Assembly: GCA_002224055.1 (NCBI GenBank)
Contig: AZLU01000021.1
Coordinates: 248,001-312,000 of the forward strand
Origin: Pezizomycotina sp. ARF18
Lineage: Eukaryota; Ascomycota
DNA: 64,000 nt
Reading direction: 5' to 3'
Part shown: in pieces, positions 1-11,664 of the stretch
Layout: each line of letters begins with the position of its first letter
Position numbering within the stretch: position 1 is the first letter of the stretch
Notes under the pieces: generated by a model
The model's input: the letters and a program-made list of their open reading frames with translations, nothing else
Databases searched by the model: none
Told to the model about the DNA's origin: nothing
Made by a program: the position numbers and the translations under genes

Positions 1-1463
1 TCAACTTTTAATCCTTTCGCATCCTAAACAATACAATTGCGTCTCGTTTCGTCTATATTTGTCAACCTGAAGAGAAGAAGTCAGGGGTGTGTGCTGGATA
101 TTAGCACGTAATAGCTTAACTCATTTCCCTTAAGACCATTAGACTCTATACGATCGGTAAAGAGAATCGAATATGGATCAAGCTCGAGGCTCGCCAAGAT
201 AGCTTATTTCGTTATAAAATGGTCGTGATTCGTCCTGATAAGCGAAAAAAACGCCCAGGACTTATTTAAAATGGAAAATAAACCCCTAAAGGATTAGTTG
301 TTGCATCGTAACGGTCCGGCACAATCCGAGGGAATAAGGCCTGATGAGTGACTATTTTCGTGAGGCTTTCCCCCCTTTTCAGGAAGTTGTACAAGGGCTG
401 CTGCGAGGGATATAGCCGTGGTAAATGAGAAGGGATTGAAGAACTGTGCTTCAGACACAGTCCGAGCCTTCGAGAAGTAGGCTATCCGTCAATGGCTGTT
501 TTGAAAAACGATATCTCCATGATAGGAAAAAGGGAAGAATCGCATGCTGCGAAGCAGAGCTCTGAGGTTGCCGAATAGGACATCGTAATTCGTAAGCCAA
601 ATATTGCCCACCAATTGGCCTTGGCTATAGGCTGCTGGGCGCCATCTCTGCAAGGAACAGCAAGGGTTTAGGGCTGGTGGTAAAAAACGTGGCATTCGCG
701 GGAAAAAGCCTTTCGAGCCGCCGTGTTGTTTAGGACTCTCATTCCGGCTAACAACGCGGTTGAGAAAGCTTTTAGCTCTCCTCTTCTAAGAAGATGCTTA
801 CTATGGCGTATAGAAACATTTCACGCAGGTTCTTCGCTGTGCTGACAATCTTGAAGGCTGATTATTGCGCTGATTGGATCTTTGACGAAAAGTTTCGGTG
901 ATCTTTGGCTCGACATGACTTTGACCTGCTAGCGCTTGCACTGTTTTAAAAAGTAGCTGATGAGGGAAGAAACTGGTGGAGCTACTGTTCTCAAAGCCAG
1001 ATAGAGCCTGCTTCATCGCCGGTCCCGAGATAGGCGGAGATGGTTAGTATTCGCGCGGTCGCAGCGCCGGCCTCATGGTTGAGAAAAAGACCAAGTCTTT
1101 CCCAAGCTTAGGACTGCGCCGTATTCCTTATCTTCGCTGACTCTTGCCTCAACTTCTGAAAGACGGCCACAGCTCTCTGCGATGCGATGATGGCGAGATG
1201 CTGGCGAAATGACGGCGACGACGGCGACGATGGCGATGATGATGGATAACGTCAAGATGAGTTGTAGGTAAATAATTTTCACCTTTTTATTTTTATATAT
1301 CCTATTTTATTTGTTATTTTATCATTTATTTATTTATTTAATTTTCTTAAAGAATACATTTGATAAGCAACCTCACCAACTTCCTCATCACCTTCTACTA
1401 TAATAATACTCATTAATCGACTGCATTCCCCAATCTTCTAAAGTCGTTAAAACTAATAACGAA
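1..1463. other. Intergenic, no gene recognised
   Basis: No open frame here has a recognisable domain or fungal splice structure. It holds a short GAC/GAT-type triplet-like stretch at about 1211-1244 and a very AT-rich block at about 1280-1350 just upstream of the first gene. Short open frames of about 70 codons look like chance. Confidence 0.6.
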
Positions 1464-2857
1464 ATGGCAGATAAAAAAATGACTAAAGTCCTCATTATCC
1501 TCGTCAGTGCAGACGAGATGGAGGATCACCTCTGGGACTCTATGTGCGGCGAGTTTCGCGACAGCATTACTAGCAAGTAGACTACCAAGACCGTTACGAC
1601 CTGCGAAGCCGCCACCGAAGCCCTCGGCGACATCGGCAGCCTTCCTCACATCGTCCTCGTCGTTGCTGCGAGTATCTTCCAGAAGGGAAAGACGAGCACG
1701 GGCTTTCGCCTCCACCAGCTCCTCGCGTCGTACACGAAGAAAGGCGGTACCGTCGTCTTTTGCGGCATGGTCCCCAACTTCCTCCGCCCGAACCAGGTTC
1801 AAACTATTGTCGGAAGGCCTACGATCTCCCGTGGACCAATGGCGACTACGTCAGGTGCAACCACAGCCTAAACACGTCTATGAAGTCTGCATTTGGAGCT
1901 GACGCCTTCGGTAAACTGCCGAAGAAGTATTCCCGAAGGCTTTTTTCCTCGACAAAGTCCATCCGAACTCAATGCTTTATACCTCGGAGAATCATCCCGG
2001 AAAGGAGAGTCAGGTTGTCTTCCACGAGTACGGCAAAGGTCGCCTTGGTTTCGTTGGAGATGTCAATAACGAAGAGGGCTCAGTCGCTATCATTCACGCA
2101 ATGATCTGTACGGCTCAACCACCTATCTTCATTCATATAATCTTCAGGCTCTCAAATTTATATAAACTTTGAAGCTGACAATCTTTACTGAATTTTCAGA
2201 ATACGGCGTCAAGATCAGTCCCAAGCAATCTACTATCCCTGCAGGGTCTGCGGTAGGCTCTCGACCGAGAGCTGCTCCAAATGCAAGAAGGTGGCATACT
2301 GTGACCGCGGGTGCCGAGAATACGATTGGAAAGAGCACAAATCCAACTGCCAGGTTGGAAGAATCCCAAGTCCAACAAATTCGAACAGCTCTTCCGGGAA
2401 TGGGGACTGAAAGGAATCAAGAAAACATTGACAACGCTATCATCCGCCTCATCGACGCCTCTCCCATCTGGCACCACGAGCATTCGGACGTCGAGCCCCT
2501 CACGATTCGCGGCTACTCTATCGATTTTAGCGGATTCCATCTCGACGATGGCTGCAGCGATGAGATCATCGAGGGGTTCGAGACCTTCTTAGCCAGAGCG
2601 AAGTCCGCGAGCGCGATTCCAACCTGGTGGGACGAGGCGTGCAGGAAGAAGCAGTCGAGTGTGCTACTTGGGACTGGAATGGAGATAAACATTTGTTTAA
2701 GAATGTCAAATCTAATGTTTACATTGGAAGGAAGATCCAACCCGACCATGCTAAGAAGCAGTACGGCTGTACCGCCGAGTGGAAGAAGATCGAGCAGCTT
2801 TCCACCTTGATCGGCAAGGCGGAGGAACCCGGAGATAGTGACAAGGAATTCTGGTAA
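1464..2857 (+). pseudogene. GATase/ThuA-like plus MYND zinc-finger protein, frame disrupted
   Basis: The ATG at 1464 opens a Rossmann-like N-terminal domain (KVLIILVSADEM; later GGTVVFCGMVPNF and GFVGDVNNEEG) that aligns with the convergent neighbour at 3071-3974. A gap that may be an intron precedes a clear MYND finger at about 2240-2360: CRVCG, CSKCKKVAYC, C-x3-YDWKEHKSNC, with the Cys/His spacing of MYND domains. A C-terminal region follows with many Trp and acidic residues, ending EFW before the stop at 2857. MYND fingers bind proline-rich peptides; the N-terminal fold is inferred. The frame is interrupted by an in-frame TAG at 1578-1580, where the paralogue has Tyr (K-Y-T-T), and by several one-base shifts. 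Some shifts may be sequence error, but the TAG is not a homopolymer effect, so a real pseudogene is likely. Confidence 0.75.
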
Positions 2858-3070
2858 ATAACAGATTATGTGGAGAAGGATTTCAGAGATATATACGGGT
2901 ATTAAACACACGAAAAGTTATTACACGCTAATTTGCTATGAAAGGGGAAAAAAGGGGTAATTACGGGGCTTGGTACAGTTGACGGGGGGATATGAAGCCT
3001 GAAAGTTCTTCTTGTCATTATCACGATGTTAATATTAACCATCATCAAGGTTCTATTGATATATTTGATT

Positions 3071-3974
3071 TCAAAGCTTCTCTGAATTACAAGTTGAAAC
3101 GAGATGTTCAACAGTTTCGTCTTCAGGTCGAGGTTCGTTAGCCGCAGAGGGATTAAACCCGTCAGACCTTATCGCGACCCCGATCATAGCGTGGATAGCA
3201 TTAACAGCAGGCCTTCGTGGTTATTTACATCTCCAATCCAGCCAATATGACCGTTTCCATAACTCTGGAACGCTGTCATGCAGTCTGCATCCTCTTCCTT
3301 CTTCTGCCCATACTCATCGTCATCATCGCCGGCCGCTCCGCCTTCCTCATCCGAGCTATCCTCTTCGTCGTCATTATATTCGTACTTCTTCGGGACGTAC
3401 ATCATGCAGCCCTTGTCAACCCCGGAGAGGAAAACAGCTTTCGGGTAGTGCTCCTCCAATGTAGCGAACGCGGCTTCCCCGATCGTGGGTTTAATGAGCT
3501 CGTTGGGTACTTGCTCGACTTTTGTGTACGCAGCCATTTTCCACGGGAGGCCGTAGTGTTCGTTGAAGATTTTTGGGATCTGGTTTGGATTATCTTGTTA
3601 GCAAGCTGTGGCTCGAGTGTATGGCGAGAGGACATAACGAACCTGGTCCCACCTCCGAGGTTCGGGATCATGGCGCAAAATATGACGGTGCCGCCGGCAT
3701 CCTTAGCGAACGAAGCGAGCTGTTTATGCAGACCCGCGTAGTTTTTCTCGTGTCCGGGCTGGAAAAGCTCGGCGCATACGACGAGCGCAACGCGGGGAAG
3801 CTCGGTCTGGTTCGTGAGGGCGGAGATGACGGAGGAAACGTCTGTTACGATCCTAGTGGTATATTTCTCGGTAATGCCCTTGCGGAAGTCGAGGTACATG
3901 TCATCCAGAGGATTGGTCGTCACAGGTTGGCTGGGATTGATGACGTTGACGATTAAAACTTGGGTAGCGGCCAT
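3071..3974 (-). CDS. GATase/ThuA-like protein without MYND finger
   Basis: This is a paralogue of the gene at 1464-2857, facing it tail to tail. The ATG at 3974 gives MAATQVLIVNVINPSQPV, then ALVVCAELF and GGTVIFCAMIPNLGGGTRF, a Rossmann-like core with a probable catalytic or ligand Cys in FCAM. An intron of about 59 nt (GTTATGT donor, GCTAAC branch, CAG acceptor, roughly 3571-3629) restores the frame into IPKIFNEHYGLPWKM. Asp/Glu-rich loops (NDDEEDSSDEE, DDDDEY) follow, then GWIGDVNNHEG. One more base in the TT-type run near 3210 would continue to AVNAIHAMIGVAIRSDG and a stop at 3071, mirroring the paralogue's AIIHAMI. It lacks a MYND finger. The fold assignment rests on motif style, and the function is not known. 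Confidence 0.7.
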
Positions 3975-4442
3975 CTTCCCGAAAGTTTAAAGGATTTACT
4001 ATTGTCGCGAGGAGCAAACACGGAGTAAGGGAAATCTGCTCGAAATCAAGTAATACTCTTGGGGCAAGCGGTTTCAAGGTGTGGCTAGGAAAGAAAGAAG
4101 CCACAGGATCCCCGCGCCACATTACGGGCAATATTGACGCTCTTGTTAGCGCGGTAGGGTAAGATGACATACGATCTGGGTGGGGTGTGGCCCGCCCTAG
4201 CAAACCCCTTAATCCTTCCCCCCTTTTGATCAAGCTTTCTAGAATTCATACTAAATCTAGCAGCGCTCTCCACCACGAGGGTTGCTTCGGTAAATTTGGG
4301 CTTGAAAATCTCTATTTAAAGCTGGAGTAAAACACGTTGGACAAATTACGAGCCGGCACGGTACAGCTTGTCTCGTACCCAGCCTCTCTGCTATCTTGAA
4401 GCAAGGGAGAACAGCCCTAGTACACCTATTCAACCAGCGAAA
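3975..4442. other. Divergent upstream region, no gene
   Basis: This spacer lies between the start of the minus-strand GATase-like gene and the first BTB gene and must contain both promoters. No distinct element was recognised beyond AT-rich patches. Confidence 0.5.
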
Positions 4443-5431
4443 ATGAGTGGTGGTAAGGAGGTAGCATCCCTAGGGTGCGCCATTCTCTATCTAGATCTAG
4501 ATCCCAGTCATTTGATTCGTGCGACTTCAGAACCGAACCCGTGTCTATCTTGGAGGAGAACAGCCCTTATCCGAACAAGATCTCAGGGTACGTCTTTCTC
4601 TACCTCGCTTTGGTCATCTGGGTACATCACCTATTAACGGCAAACTGGCAGGATGTACTTGGGCGAAATAGTCAAGGTCGGCATCAAAGCCTCGGATTGC
4701 CCACCATTTGCCGTACATTATAACCGTCTGGTGGACACCAGCGACTACTTCAACGATGTCTTTCCTCAAACTTTAAAAAAGCCAGGACCGGGAGGTAAAA
4801 TTGGATCTCGACGCCCAATACCTCATTCCCCTGGGGTATTACGTCGCGTATCTGTATACCAATACATACACTGTGCCGGATGCTGCCACCTACATAGTCC
4901 CATCCCTCGCAACGGGGAGAAGAAACACGTCTCGGCTATGCGTGTACGAGGCAGGCATTGTTACACGCGCGGATTTTATCCTCGGTGAAGAGATACTTTC
5001 GGCGGTTTAAAGAAAATCGCCATTAAGAATCTCACAGAGGTATTGGCAGTGGCTTATAAATACGCACACCCTTCTGTCGGTAAAAACCAAGGTTGGAACT
5101 CGGCTTGGGCAGAGTGGCAGGGAACTCAGGACTTTCGGGAGTATCGAAAATTCTGCTGGGCAAATGTGAAGCCAGACGGAAAGGCGGCTGTCAAGGACCC
5201 CTTGATTTCTGCTCGCGATATTAAGGATATCGCCAAGTTGATTTATGAAAATACCCCAGGAAGACCGGCTCAAACGATGGAGATATACGCGGTATTATTG
5301 CTCTTTATTGCGCCTCCGCGATTGAATCTTTTAGGGCATCAGAGGACTTCCTGGCGCTTATGTCAACCAATTCTGACTTTCTACACGATGTGATGCATTA
5401 TATTAAGAATGGGAAGCCTATATGGATATAA
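4443..5431 (+). CDS. BTB/POZ domain protein, array copy 1
   Basis: First of six BTB paralogues. Exon 1 starts at ATG 4443 (MSGGKEV) and is Ser/Arg-rich (RHSLSRSRSQSFDSCDF). An intron at 4588-4651 (GTACGT donor, CTATTAAC branch, GGCAG acceptor) joins exon 2 in frame: S-G-M-YLGEIVKVGIKAS. The BTB core follows: FAVHYNRLVDTSDYFNDVF, then LDAQYLIPLGYYVAYLYTN. The C-terminal half carries the array's shared motifs: VAYKYAHPS, W-x2-W, DFREYRKFCW, DIKDIAKLIYENTPGR, YCASAIES and a final IKNGKPIWI. BTB domains dimerise and often recruit Cullin-3, but no partner is visible here. One-base frame jumps occur after the start and around 4790, 5000 and 5300. Confidence 0.75.
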
Positions 5432-6360
5432 GAATACCTTATGAAAGAGCGAAGATATAAACTCTAGTGGGTCATATAACTGTTGAATTCTAGTTTAGAT
5501 CATTTCAAGCCTTATCCTAAATTTGAATATAACACCGATAGTAACTTGAATGAGAAACCCTAAATGGTAGCGCTGCCATAGCCTATCGTCTGATTCTAAA
5601 TACCACTCCAGGGGGTAATCGTATTCACGCAATTTAATGCATTCTAAGGAACCTGTGAATGCTAGTGAATCCAGTTTTGAGATTGAGGATTTCGACGGAG
5701 TCACTGGTCTCTGAGGTCTGATCGGATTATCTGTAAAGGTCAACATTAAAAAAGGTAACAGTTCCTTCTTTCCGCACCCCTTATAATATGGCTTGCCGAA
5801 CTAGCACAAATTGTCACCGGTTGGCCTGTGGAGACTCGGAACTTAAAAAACGCCAGCTGTGACGATTTTTGGGCAGAAACCGCGCGCTTACGACGCCGCT
5901 GCTAATTTTTGATCTTGCAGTGTGCCTATGTGCGAACGAATTTTTCTACTGATATGATGCTGAAGGTATTACTGTGTATTTAATACGAGATGGAAGCCCT
6001 GTTCAAGGGCTGTTCTTCAACTTGTCATTTTCGCAATAGCATAACATACCTGGAAAATTTTCTTATTCGCGATCAATCATACGCAATCATGGCTACCAGT
6101 ATATTCGACGACTTGAAGCCGCGCCCTACTTGCTTCGGAACTCCACCAATGTTTGGGAGCACGGTCGCTAGTAACGGACAAGACACTGCTCTGGAAGGTC
6201 TACGAAGCTTAAAAATCGCATGAGGAGAAGTCTAAAGCGTTCAAGTTAAATAATTCCAATTCTAATGATGCTCAACCCGAGCATATCCTTATGGAAAAGA
6301 GTCCGCTAAGAAGCATTATATCTCAGTAAATATTATACTTTCTCAAAAACTCCGCCATAC
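5432..6360. other. Spacer between BTB copies 1 and 2
   Basis: AT-rich, with no domain recognised. A short open frame from ATG 6089 (MATSIFDDLKPRPTCFG, stop at 6221-6223) could be a leader exon of BTB copy 2, but no clean splice join was found. Confidence 0.4.
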
Positions 6361-7215
6361 ATGGAAGAAACCTCGACCTTGACTAATACTCCCGAAATTG
6401 CAGAAAGTACGCAGGCGACACAATCGATGTTCGGATCAGAGGAACCCCGCCGTTCACCATTCATCGTGGTCGACTCGCGACTAATGGTAATATCTCCAAC
6501 GGGAACTAGGGGCGCAGGAATTGGTCCTCGTCCGAAGAAATTTGTGATCGCAACGCGGAGGTAAAACTGGGCCTCAGCGACCATTTCCAAGTCTCCCTCG
6601 GATACTACGTCGTTTATCTGTACCACGGCCAATATAAATTGGAACCTACGCGCAAGCTATCACTTTACAATCAGCGACGCCTTCGTCTCTGGAAAGCTAT
6701 GCGGCCAATAGCTTTCACATTAGTTGCACTAGGCAAGCGCTGTTGCATGCGCGAATTTACATTCTTGGGAGAAGATTCTAGATTCCGGACTGAAAAGCTC
6801 GCTACTAAAAAGTTCCGGGAAACACTGGCGGTAGCTTACGACTATGCTCATCCGTCTATTGCGAAGCATGCATCAGCGGATTCGCCTTGGAGCAAATGGC
6901 GAGGAGAAGGTATCGATATGGCCGACTATCGCAGGTTTTGTTGGAATTATTCCACCTCAGACGGAAAAAAAGGGGGTTCATGGACCATTGATAACTGCTC
7001 GTGATATCAAGGATATCGCGGAATTGATGTACGAGAATACTTCCAGCGCCTTGCGACAGGACGAGAATATACGAGACCCAATGGCTCAATACTGTGCTTC
7101 GGCTATAGAAAATTTCAAAGACTCTAAAGAGCTCTTGGAGTTGATGACGGATGAGAGCGATTTCCGGCGCGATGTGATGAAGCACATACGGAATAGAGAA
7201 CACGTTTGGATTTAA
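6361..7215 (+). CDS. BTB/POZ domain protein, array copy 2 (BTB start poorly preserved)
   Basis: The first exon probably begins at ATG 6361 (MEETSTLTNTPEIAEST), short and acidic like the other copies. The beta-strand that normally precedes the BTB helix (VRVTI-type) was not found. Only a faint PFTIHRGRL match precedes AEVKLGLSDHFQVSLGYYVV and YLYHGQY. From there the family pattern is clear: FTFLGEDS, LATKKFRETLAVAYDYAHPS, W-x2-W, DMADYRRFCW, ITARDIKDIAELMYENTS, YCASAIENF and a final IRNREHVWI. It is closest to copy 1, sharing ARDIKDIA and the WI ending. Frame jumps lie near 6470-6550 and 6970. The N-terminus is either truncated or obscured by sequence errors, so the start is tentative. Confidence 0.65.
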
Positions 7216-7750
7216 ACCTTCGTTGCTGTAGCCATCTATCTTACAAGCGTGTGTGACTTCCTATTCTTGTAAGGCAATGTATTATAATTTTTGTTAGTTA
7301 TTCAGCTTATATACGCCTGTTTCATTGTCTGCGTCTATTCAAGTTTTAGGTATTCCCTTGAAGAGTTCACGCATCTTGGTTTGTCTTCGACATTTCTGAA
7401 GCCATAAAACAAGCCATGAAATATCTAGAATATTCTATGCTCAAAACGTCCAGACTATCAAAAAGTAATAAATATAGAGCAAGGCTGCGTACGGATTTCA
7501 CGGGGCGCGCGTAATGAAGCACCAATGCAGTGCGAAGAAAACCTTTGGATATAAGGAAGAGAGAAAAGCCTTTCGTCATTAGAATAAGTAACTGGTTCTG
7601 GGAAAAATTGCAGGTATAAAGATATAAGGGTCTCGAACCTTGCCCTTATAGACTTAAAGCTGAGATCTATGATAATGAAAACACTTACTACACGGACTTT
7701 CTACGAACATAGTCCGCGAAGAAATACGGCCAGCATATCCCAAACAAACA
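7216..7750. other. Spacer between BTB copies 2 and 3
   Basis: AT-rich 3' flank of copy 2 and promoter of copy 3. Nothing distinctive was recognised. Confidence 0.5.
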
Positions 7751-8726
7751 ATGTCGGAAGAGAAGCCCGAGGCTGACGATGGCTACTTGAATCAATTTTC
7801 ATCGTAAGCTTTCCCAAATTTCATAGATAGTTTTGCTTCAAAAAGATGTATCCAGAATTTAAAAGGGAAACGAGCCTGGCTAAGCAAAGCCACAATATTC
7901 AATTATAGGGACTTTCGGTCACCGATGGTAAGGATAACTATCTGCAAGAACGCGGTGGGTAATGGCAAGTCCTACTACGTACATAGCGAGCGCCTGAAGT
8001 CTAGCGATAGCGATTACTTTCACCACACTCTCTCCACTGATCCGGATTCTACATCGGATGTATCTCGGAAGTCCAACTGCAAATTGATGACCCCTATTAT
8101 GACTACTTCGGACATTACATTCAATATCTCTGCACTGGCAATTACTCGTTTGCCAAAGAGGTACAACCATCTACTCAGATTACTCCGAGACGGCGTCAAG
8201 AACCTTCGCTAGCTGAGTCTTGCCGAATGGAGGCTACCCTGCACGCCACGTCTACATCTTAGGCGAGCAGCTTTCCTCGATTGGTCTAAAGAAGCTTGCG
8301 CGACGAAAATTTCAAAGCGTACTATGGCTGGCTTACAGATATCCGCGTTACGATATGTCCCGGGCTTCTGGGGGTAGATTGCTCCAAGTGCGCAAATCTG
8401 AAAAGGATACCGATTGGTAAGCCTACCGCAAATTTTGTCATCGGCACCTCCAAGATCATATTTTTAGCACTATACTCGGAGCAGAGGCTCTCCGAGATTT
8501 AATAACACTGATTTACGAGAACACGCCAGACCAGCAGAAGCCAAATCGGGGAGATCCCGATATCAGAAGCGCTATCGGCCAGTTTTTAGCATCTTGTATT
8601 GAGCAGTTCAGCGGCGACCAGACTATAATCAAGATGCTGTTTGGAAACAAATCGCTGTTCGAACAGACATTGATGTTTGTTAAAAACGGGAATTTGTTAA
8701 CATTGCAATCTAGTGGGATATCTTGA
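7751..8726 (+). CDS. BTB/POZ domain protein, array copy 3
   Basis: Exon 1 (ATG 7751, MSEEKPEADDGYLNQFSS) is acidic. An intron at about 7805-7908 (GTAAGC to TATAG) joins in frame to DFRSPMVRITICKNAVG, so the exon boundary sits directly before the first BTB strand, as in copy 4. BTB core: YYVHSERLKSSDSDYFHHTL, then DDPYYDYFGHYIQYLCTGNY. The C-terminal family region has LHARHVYILGEQLSSIGL, KLARRKFQSVLWLAYRYP, AYRKFCHRHL, ALRDLITLIYENTPDQQ, FLASCIEQFS and MFVKNGNLLTL. Frame jumps occur near 8070, 8200-8250 and 8410. The stop is at 8724-8726. Confidence 0.75.
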
Positions 8727-9172
8727 AGCATTCACTGTATTTACATACAACGATATGATAGTAGTAAGAATCTATAAGAGTGAGAGATAGATGAGATTTA
8801 TTCAGGCCGCACCCGTCGTTCAAGCATGAACATGCCAGCGAGCTTCAGTTTAAAATACTTTCTGCGCTAATTGCTGGATTGTCACCGAAAAACACTCGGT
8901 TACGGTTTTCGCCCGTTGCAGGGGTAAAATTCGCACTCCTAATAGCAGACATCGGATATAGTATCAAATTAAATGATTGGAATTTTTGGGGGCTGATTCC
9001 CCACGATAACGCGTGTTCCACTCTGGAACATGACCACGTCGTTCACGAACCCCAAAGAGAACAACAAGTCACGGTCGAAATCTATCAAGTATCACCTATG
9101 TCTAGAACCCATCAGGATTCCATCTCGAGCCTTTGCGAAATCTTCGTGAACGTGGATGCAGACAGCGATAAG
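8727..9172. other. Spacer between BTB copies 3 and 4
   Basis: No gene was recognised. It probably holds the promoter of copy 4. Confidence 0.5.
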
Positions 9173-10096
9173 ATGTCCGATACCGCGAGAGAGAGCCATA
9201 GTTCCAGCGATATACAGACTATGGCGGCTCAAGTCAACGTTTTCTCTCAGTACGAGCGCCCCTATTTCCTAAAACTCGATTCACAGGGCTAATAAATTCT
9301 AGGAGTTTCATGAGCCCAATCGTCAGAGTAACGATAAGAGGCTGGCCGCACCCCCGCGGCAACCCTTCCAACTGCACCGCAACGCCTTGACCGAAACGAG
9401 CGAGTACTTCCGCGGCTGCCTGCAATCCGGGCTCAAGGAAAGCCAAAATTCAGAAGTCGACCTAGATCTCGACGAAGGCTACCGCACCGCCTTCGGACAC
9501 TACGTCGAGTTCGTCTACACGGGTTCGTACTCTGCATCCGAGGAAGTAACGATCTCCCACCCCGTGCCATTCAATGAGGACGAAGCGCATGAGTTGGGAA
9601 CGCGGTGCTCGCGGCAGGTGCTGCTGCACACGTGGGTGTACCTCCTCGGCGAGCAGATCCTTTCCAACGGCTTGAGGAAGTTAGCGCTGGAGAAGCTGCG
9701 GACGACGTTACTGGTAGCGTACCTATACCCGCACCGAGCGGCGCCGGCCGGTTCGTGTACCCCGCGTCCTGGGGTTACTGGAACGATATCACGGATTACA
9801 AGAGTTACCGAGAGTACTGCACGGCATGGACACGCAGAATTTGGAGGGACGCGGATACCGAGTACGACGCTGATCGGGCGGGACGAGCTGACGAGGGTCA
9901 TACAGCTCGTGTACGAGAATACACCGCACTCGCCGGTGGAAATGATGGAATACGGACTGTTCTTGCGAGATACTGTGCGTCGTGTTTTGAAGATTTAAGG
10001 ATGACGGCAGATTTCATGGACCTGGTGCACGGGAATAGGGAGCTGTTTGATGATCTTATGGGGTTCGTGCAAAGTGGGAAGAGTTTGAGGATATAG
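9173..10096 (+). CDS. BTB/POZ domain protein, array copy 4
   Basis: Exon 1 from ATG 9173 (MSDTARESHSSSDIQTMAAQ). An intron near 9257-9309 (GTACGA donor, GGCTAATA branch, TTCTAG acceptor) gives SQ-SFM-SPIVRVTIR, matching copy 3 across the same junction. BTB core: PFQLHRNALTETSEYFRGCL, QSGLKESQNSEVDLDLDEGY and AFGHYVEFVYTGSY. C-terminal region: LLHTWVYLLGEQILSNGLRK, ALEKLRTTLLVAYLYPH, SYREYCTAW, LTRVIQLVYENTPHSP, VLARYCASCFEDL and VQSGKSLRI, with the stop at 10096. Local GC is higher than in the other copies. Frame jumps lie near 9330, 9740, 9830 and 9950. Confidence 0.8.
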
Positions 10097-10577
10097 CGCT
10101 ACAGCGGAACTTTGAGGATCCGAAGGCATTATACTTGAGGAAGCAATGAATAGTAAAGTGGCAAATTAGGAGTAATCATATGCCTCTTAGCGTTTTGTTT
10201 ATAATAATGATAAGATAAAAAAGAAGCGACCGTGAAGTAATGTTTTATAATTCCCCATCCGGGCCACCCCGAAGATATAATACTTTGTTTCCTGCTAGTA
10301 GTTATTTTCAGAGGCGGCTGTCACTGCGATCAACAGTCTCGGGGAATAAAATCGGAAAGGATTGGCCTCTTGTTTCATATCCCTTGGCGCGTGTTACGTG
10401 ACCCATTCTCTGGGAGGGGTAAAAAATACCTCTAATATTCAAGCTTTGCGGGGAAATTTCGTATAAAACTTGTTCGAACTGGAATTCCATTATGATTGAA
10501 TATCGCCAGTTCACAATTTGTTAACATTCATTTACAGTCACGAAAGAAACTCGACGTTTGATTCCCGCTCTTTAAAT
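10097..10577. other. Spacer between BTB copies 4 and 5
   Basis: AT-rich, with no gene recognised. It is the likely promoter region of copy 5. Confidence 0.5.
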
Positions 10578-11506
10578 ATGTCGGGACAGAAAGTTACACT
10601 GAACCAAAAAGTGGAAGAGGATCCCGCAGAGAACCGCTCCTTAACAAATTCTCCCAGTAAGTTGCGTGGGATCGATCATGAATCCGCACCCGGCGAAATA
10701 TTAAGCTGAATACGCTATAGGTATTACACATCCCGATGGTTCAGATATCCCTTAAGGACAGCACACCGTTCTACGTAAACCGCCACCTCCTCATAGAAAG
10801 CAGCGACTACTTCAAGACGTGCCTCAACTCCACCGGATTCAAAGAGTCCCAGGAGCAATCCGTCAAGCTCGATCTTGGTGACGAATATTATGAGCCGCTA
10901 TCCATTACGTTCATTTCCTGTACAGCGACTACGTTCATTACACCGCTAGTGGAATAGGCGGCGACTATTACGAATATAACGACGTGCCCAATAACACTGC
11001 CGAGATGGAGGCGCACGGAACGAACATGACGCGCCACGCATTTTTGCACGCGAGGATATACATACTCGGGGAACGTATCTGCAGCGATAGGCTAAAGGAG
11101 GTAGCTGCGAAGAAGTTCAAGCAGGTTATGTTTTCGTCTTATATTTATCCGCACCCCGCACCTACGCGGCGTATACACTCTTCGGCTGGATAAGCAGGCG
11201 AAGGCAAATGATATGAAAGAGTACAGGGATTTCTGCCTCACGCATCCTAACCCGTGGGGCGGAAAGGTCGTGACACAGTCTGTTATTCCGGTTCGGGAAA
11301 TTAAAGAGCTTGCGGATTTAATATACCAGAATACACCGGAGTCTGCAGAAGAAATTAGAGGGACAATAGCGAAATATTGCGTTTCGGTCATTGAGGATCT
11401 TCAGAAGCAAGATGATGGAGGCTTTTTAGACGTTATTTGTGAGAATAGAGAGTTTCTGGGGGATATGATGAAACTGATGAAGAACGGAGAATGTTTAACG
11501 TTATAG
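10578..11506 (+). CDS. BTB/POZ domain protein, array copy 5
   Basis: Exon 1 from ATG 10578 (MSGQKVTLNQKVEEDPAENR) shares the MSG start with copy 1. A GTAAGT intron at about 10657-10720 (GCTGAAT branch, TATAG acceptor) leads to HPMVQISLKDSTPFYVNRHL, IESSDYFKTCLNSTGFKESQ and VKLDLGDEYYEPLS, then after a one-base jump YVHFLYSDYVHYTAS. C-terminal motifs: HAFLHARIYILGERICSDRL, KEVAAKKFKQVMFSSYIYPH, MKEYRDFCLTHP, IKELADLIYQNTPESAEE, IAKYCVSVIEDL and MKNGECLTL, stop at 11506. It is one of the better preserved copies, with only two frame jumps (near 10905 and 11160). Confidence 0.8.
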
Positions 11507-11664
11507 CCAGCTATGTATATTCTATGTACTTGATTAAAAAAGATCTGAATGAAAATGCAAATGAATCGATGATCCTTGCGCCATGTGTGTCTAATAAAAC
11601 CTGACGGCTACTATATGCTACTTTTCTTTATCAATGCAACGAAAAAAATAACGCGCTGTGCTAA

